Part shown: positions 62,148 to 64,000 of the stretch, one piece after another | Layout: each line of letters starts with the position of its first letter | How positions within the stretch are numbered: position 1 is the first letter of the stretch | Source: a bacterium | GTDB lineage: Bacteria; Oederibacteriota; CAKKQC01 | DNA: 64,000 nucleotides | NCBI GenBank assembly: GCA_919901855.1 | Contig: CAKKQC010000027.1 | Location: 87,612-151,611 of the forward strand | Direction of reading: 5' to 3' | The notes under the pieces: generated by a model | The model's input: only the letters and a program-made list of their open reading frames with translations | What the model was told of the DNA's origin: nothing | Database searches by the model: none | Made by a program: the position numbers and the translations under genes

Positions 62148-63047
62148 ATGGCGACGCCCGCGGCGGCCCCGTTCGCCCCCGAGACGCTCCGGAACATCCG
62201 GCGCCTCGAGATCAAGACCAGGCGCCTGGTCAACGAGCTGTTCGGCGGGCGATACCACTCGTCGTTCAAGGGCCGCGGCATGACGTTCGCGGACATCCGC
62301 GAGTACGCGCCCGGCGACGAGATCCGGTCCATCGACTGGAACGTGACCGCGCGGATGGGCACGCCCTTCATCAAGCAGTACACGGAGGAGCGCGAGCTCA
62401 CGATCTGCCTGGTCGTGGACAACTCCGCCTCGCTCAAGTTCGGCACCCGGGTGCGATCCAAGCACTCGCTCGCGGTCGAGCTGGCCGCCGTGCTCGCCTT
62501 CGCCGCCCTGCGCAACAACGACAAGGTCGGGCTCCTGCTCTTCAGCGATGCGGTGGACCGGTACGTGCGCCCCCGGAAGAGCAGGCTCCACGCCCTCCGG
62601 ATCCTGCGCGACATGCTCGTCCTCGAGCCGAAGGGCAACGGAACCGGGCTGGCGGAGGCGCTGGCCTTCCTCAACCGGGTCCAGCGCAAGCGGGCGGTGG
62701 TCTTCCTCTTCTCCGACTTCCTGGCCGCGGGGTGGGAGCAACCCCTGGCCGTCACCCAGCGCCGTCACGACACCATCGCGTTCGTCCTCGAGGACCCCCG
62801 GGAGCGCGACCTGCCGGCCGCCGGCTGGCTGAACCTCGAGGATCTCGAGACGGGCGAGCGCGTCCTCGTCGACACCGGCAACGCGTCGGTGCGGGAGAGG
62901 CTAGCGCGAAGCCGGGCCGACGCGCGCAAGCACCGGGACGGCATATTCCGCAAGCTCGGACTGGACACGATCCCGCTCGAGACCGGCCAGCCTTACCTCA
63001 AGCCGCTCATGGCCTTCTTCGAACGGCGCGCGAGGCGTCTACGGTGA
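62148..63047 (+). CDS. DUF58 (vWA-like) protein
   Basis: A 299-residue protein with the DUF58 signature DEIRSIDWNVTARMGTPFIKQY and the vWA MIDAS-like strand LTICLVVDNSASLKFG (D-x-S-x-S). The helical EER-ELT region precedes it. It probably binds MoxR and a metal-dependent ligand. It lies 71 nt after moxR; GTG of the next gene overlaps its stop. No membrane segment is seen, so it is the short cytoplasmic type. Confidence 0.93.
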   Translation: MATPAAAPFAPETLRNIRRLEIKTRRLVNELFGGRYHSSFKGRGMTFADIREYAPGDEIRSIDWNVTARMGTPFIKQYTEERELTICLVVDNSASLKFGTRVRSKHSLAVELAAVLAFAALRNNDKVGLLLFSDAVDRYVRPRKSRLHALRILRDMLVLEPKGNGTGLAEALAFLNRVQRKRAVVFLFSDFLAAGWEQPLAVTQRRHDTIAFVLEDPRERDLPAAGWLNLEDLETGERVLVDTGNASVRERLARSRADARKHRDGIFRKLGLDTIPLETGQPYLKPLMAFFERRARRLR

Positions 63048-64000
63048 GGACGGTCCGGCTGTACGCGGTCCTGGCCCTCCTGGGGCTGGCGGGGTCCGCC
63101 CCGGCATACGAGATCGGAGTCGGAGCGACGCTCAAGCCCGACACGGTCACGATCGGCGACCGGGTCTTCTACGAGGCCGCCTTCCGGGTCCCGCCCGGGT
63201 TCAAGGCTACGCCGGCCTTCACGGCGACCCAGTTCGCGGACTGGGAAGTCCTCGGCACCCAGCCGGCGCCCCCGCGCCAGCTTCCCGGCGGCGCCGTCGA
63301 ACAGCGCGTCCTCGTCGTCCTGACCGTCTGGACCACGTCCGAGACGGCCACGCCCGCGCTGCCGTTCACGATCTCGGCCCCGGGCGTGAAGCCCCAGACC
63401 GTGACGGCGCCGGCACTCAAGATCACGGTAGAGTCCGTGCTCGCGAAGGCCGAGGACAAGGCGAACCTGCGCGCGCCGAAGGGTATGGTCGGTTTCTTCA
63501 ACTGGTGGCCGTACGTCGGGGGGGCGATCCTGCTCCTCGCCCTCGGGCTCGCAATCTGGGCGTGGCGCCGCCGGAAGAGGCTTAAGGAACTCGAAGCCCT
63601 CGGCCTCCTGCCCGGCGTCCCCCGCCGCCCTCCCGAAGAGATCGCGCGGGAAGCCCTGGACGCCCTGCTGGCCTCACCGCTGCTCGAGGAGGGCCAGGTC
63701 AAGCTCTTCTATATCCAGCTCGGCGACATCCTCCGCCGGTACCTCGGGGACCGGTTCCGCATCTCCGCGCTCGACCGGACCACGGCTGAACTCCTCCCCG
63801 AACTGCGCGGTGTCGCCGCGCTGCGGCCCCTCTTGGGCGACGTCCGGCTCTTCTTCGACACCTGCGACCTCGTCAAGTTCGCCAAGCACGTCCCCGACCG
63901 CGCCGAGATCGACGGCGATGTCGCGCGGGCCCGGGCGCTCGTGGATCAGACCAGTCCCCGCGCGGCAGCCCCGCCGAAGCCGGTCGCGGCTTCGGCGTCG
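63044..64000 (+). CDS. BatD/DUF4381-like membrane protein (partial, runs off window)
   Basis: GTG 63044 overlaps the DUF58 stop (GTGA). The open 319-codon frame has a signal peptide (LYAVLALLGLAGSAPAYE), a periplasmic beta domain (LKPDTVTIGDRVFYEAAF, VEQRVLVVLTVWTTSETATPALPFT in part), a membrane helix (PYVGGAILLLALGLAIWAWRRRKR at ~153-172) and a cytoplasmic helical region (IQLGDILRRYLGDRFRISALDRTTAEL) typical of the DUF4381/BatD-type proteins of MoxR-vWA operons. No stop occurs before the window end. It probably anchors the MoxR-DUF58 module in the envelope. Confidence 0.82.
   Translation, partial: MRTVRLYAVLALLGLAGSAPAYEIGVGATLKPDTVTIGDRVFYEAAFRVPPGFKATPAFTATQFADWEVLGTQPAPPRQLPGGAVEQRVLVVLTVWTTSETATPALPFTISAPGVKPQTVTAPALKITVESVLAKAEDKANLRAPKGMVGFFNWWPYVGGAILLLALGLAIWAWRRRKRLKELEALGLLPGVPRRPPEEIAREALDALLASPLLEEGQVKLFYIQLGDILRRYLGDRFRISALDRTTAELLPELRGVAALRPLLGDVRLFFDTCDLVKFAKHVPDRAEIDGDVARARALVDQTSPRAAAPPKPVAASAS

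Overview
The window is GC-rich and tightly packed, with many 1-30 nt overlaps between genes. It encodes outer-membrane and periplasmic proteins (a TonB-dependent receptor, a second beta-barrel, TonB-ExbB-ExbD, PorV, a lipoprotein), so the host is a didermic bacterium. PorV-type protein, secreted proteins with a FlgD/T9SS-like C-terminal domain, large TPR proteins and TPR-tailed polytopic membrane proteins together suggest a little-cultured phylum such as Elusimicrobiota. That placement is an inference from gene content only. Several starts lack a Shine-Dalgarno sequence and have a TANANT -10 box 6-10 nt upstream, suggesting common leaderless transcription.

Layout. (1) 1-2282: a BtuB-like receptor cut by the window edge, preceded by a cobalamin riboswitch and a sigma70-type promoter. 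(2) 2308-12230: a type I restriction-modification island on the minus strand, in the order hsdM, HEPN, MNT-hsdS fusion, GIY-YIG/DUF4357, dual-specificity phosphatase, DUF6978, DUF1828/1829, two small genes, hsdR. HsdR is truncated by an IS3-family element, which has itself lost its 3' end and is joined in frame to the end of an S24-peptidase gene. (3) 12267-16131: a GH42-like glycoside hydrolase divergent from a small gene and a SASA-family acetylesterase, then a FecR-domain protein flanked by a short dispersed repeat. (4) 16233-23064: a giant TPR protein, an unusual beta-barrel, ExbB, ExbD and TonB, probably one energised envelope module. (5) 23146-25588: ribosomal protein L25, peptidyl-tRNA hydrolase, a small membrane protein and a lipoprotein. 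(6) 25617-40919: four large secreted Ig-like/Kelch proteins, PorV and a cation/proton antiporter on the minus strand. (7) 40988-45990: a UvrD/PcrA helicase and a membrane-fused spermidine-synthase-like protein. (8) 46010-51181: an operon of YeeE/YedE, Pgi, an ECF S-component-like protein, GIDE/EF-hand and LemA. (9) 51223-60951: four tandem, translationally coupled GT-C-like membrane proteins with TPR tails. (10) 61088-64000: a MoxR-DUF58-BatD-like operon running off the right edge.

The regions most worth attention are the defence island with its HEPN and MNT-HsdS fusion, the four-paralogue GT-C/TPR operon, the TPR/barrel/Ton module, and the secreted FlgD-domain/PorV cluster. No rRNA, tRNA or CRISPR array was seen.
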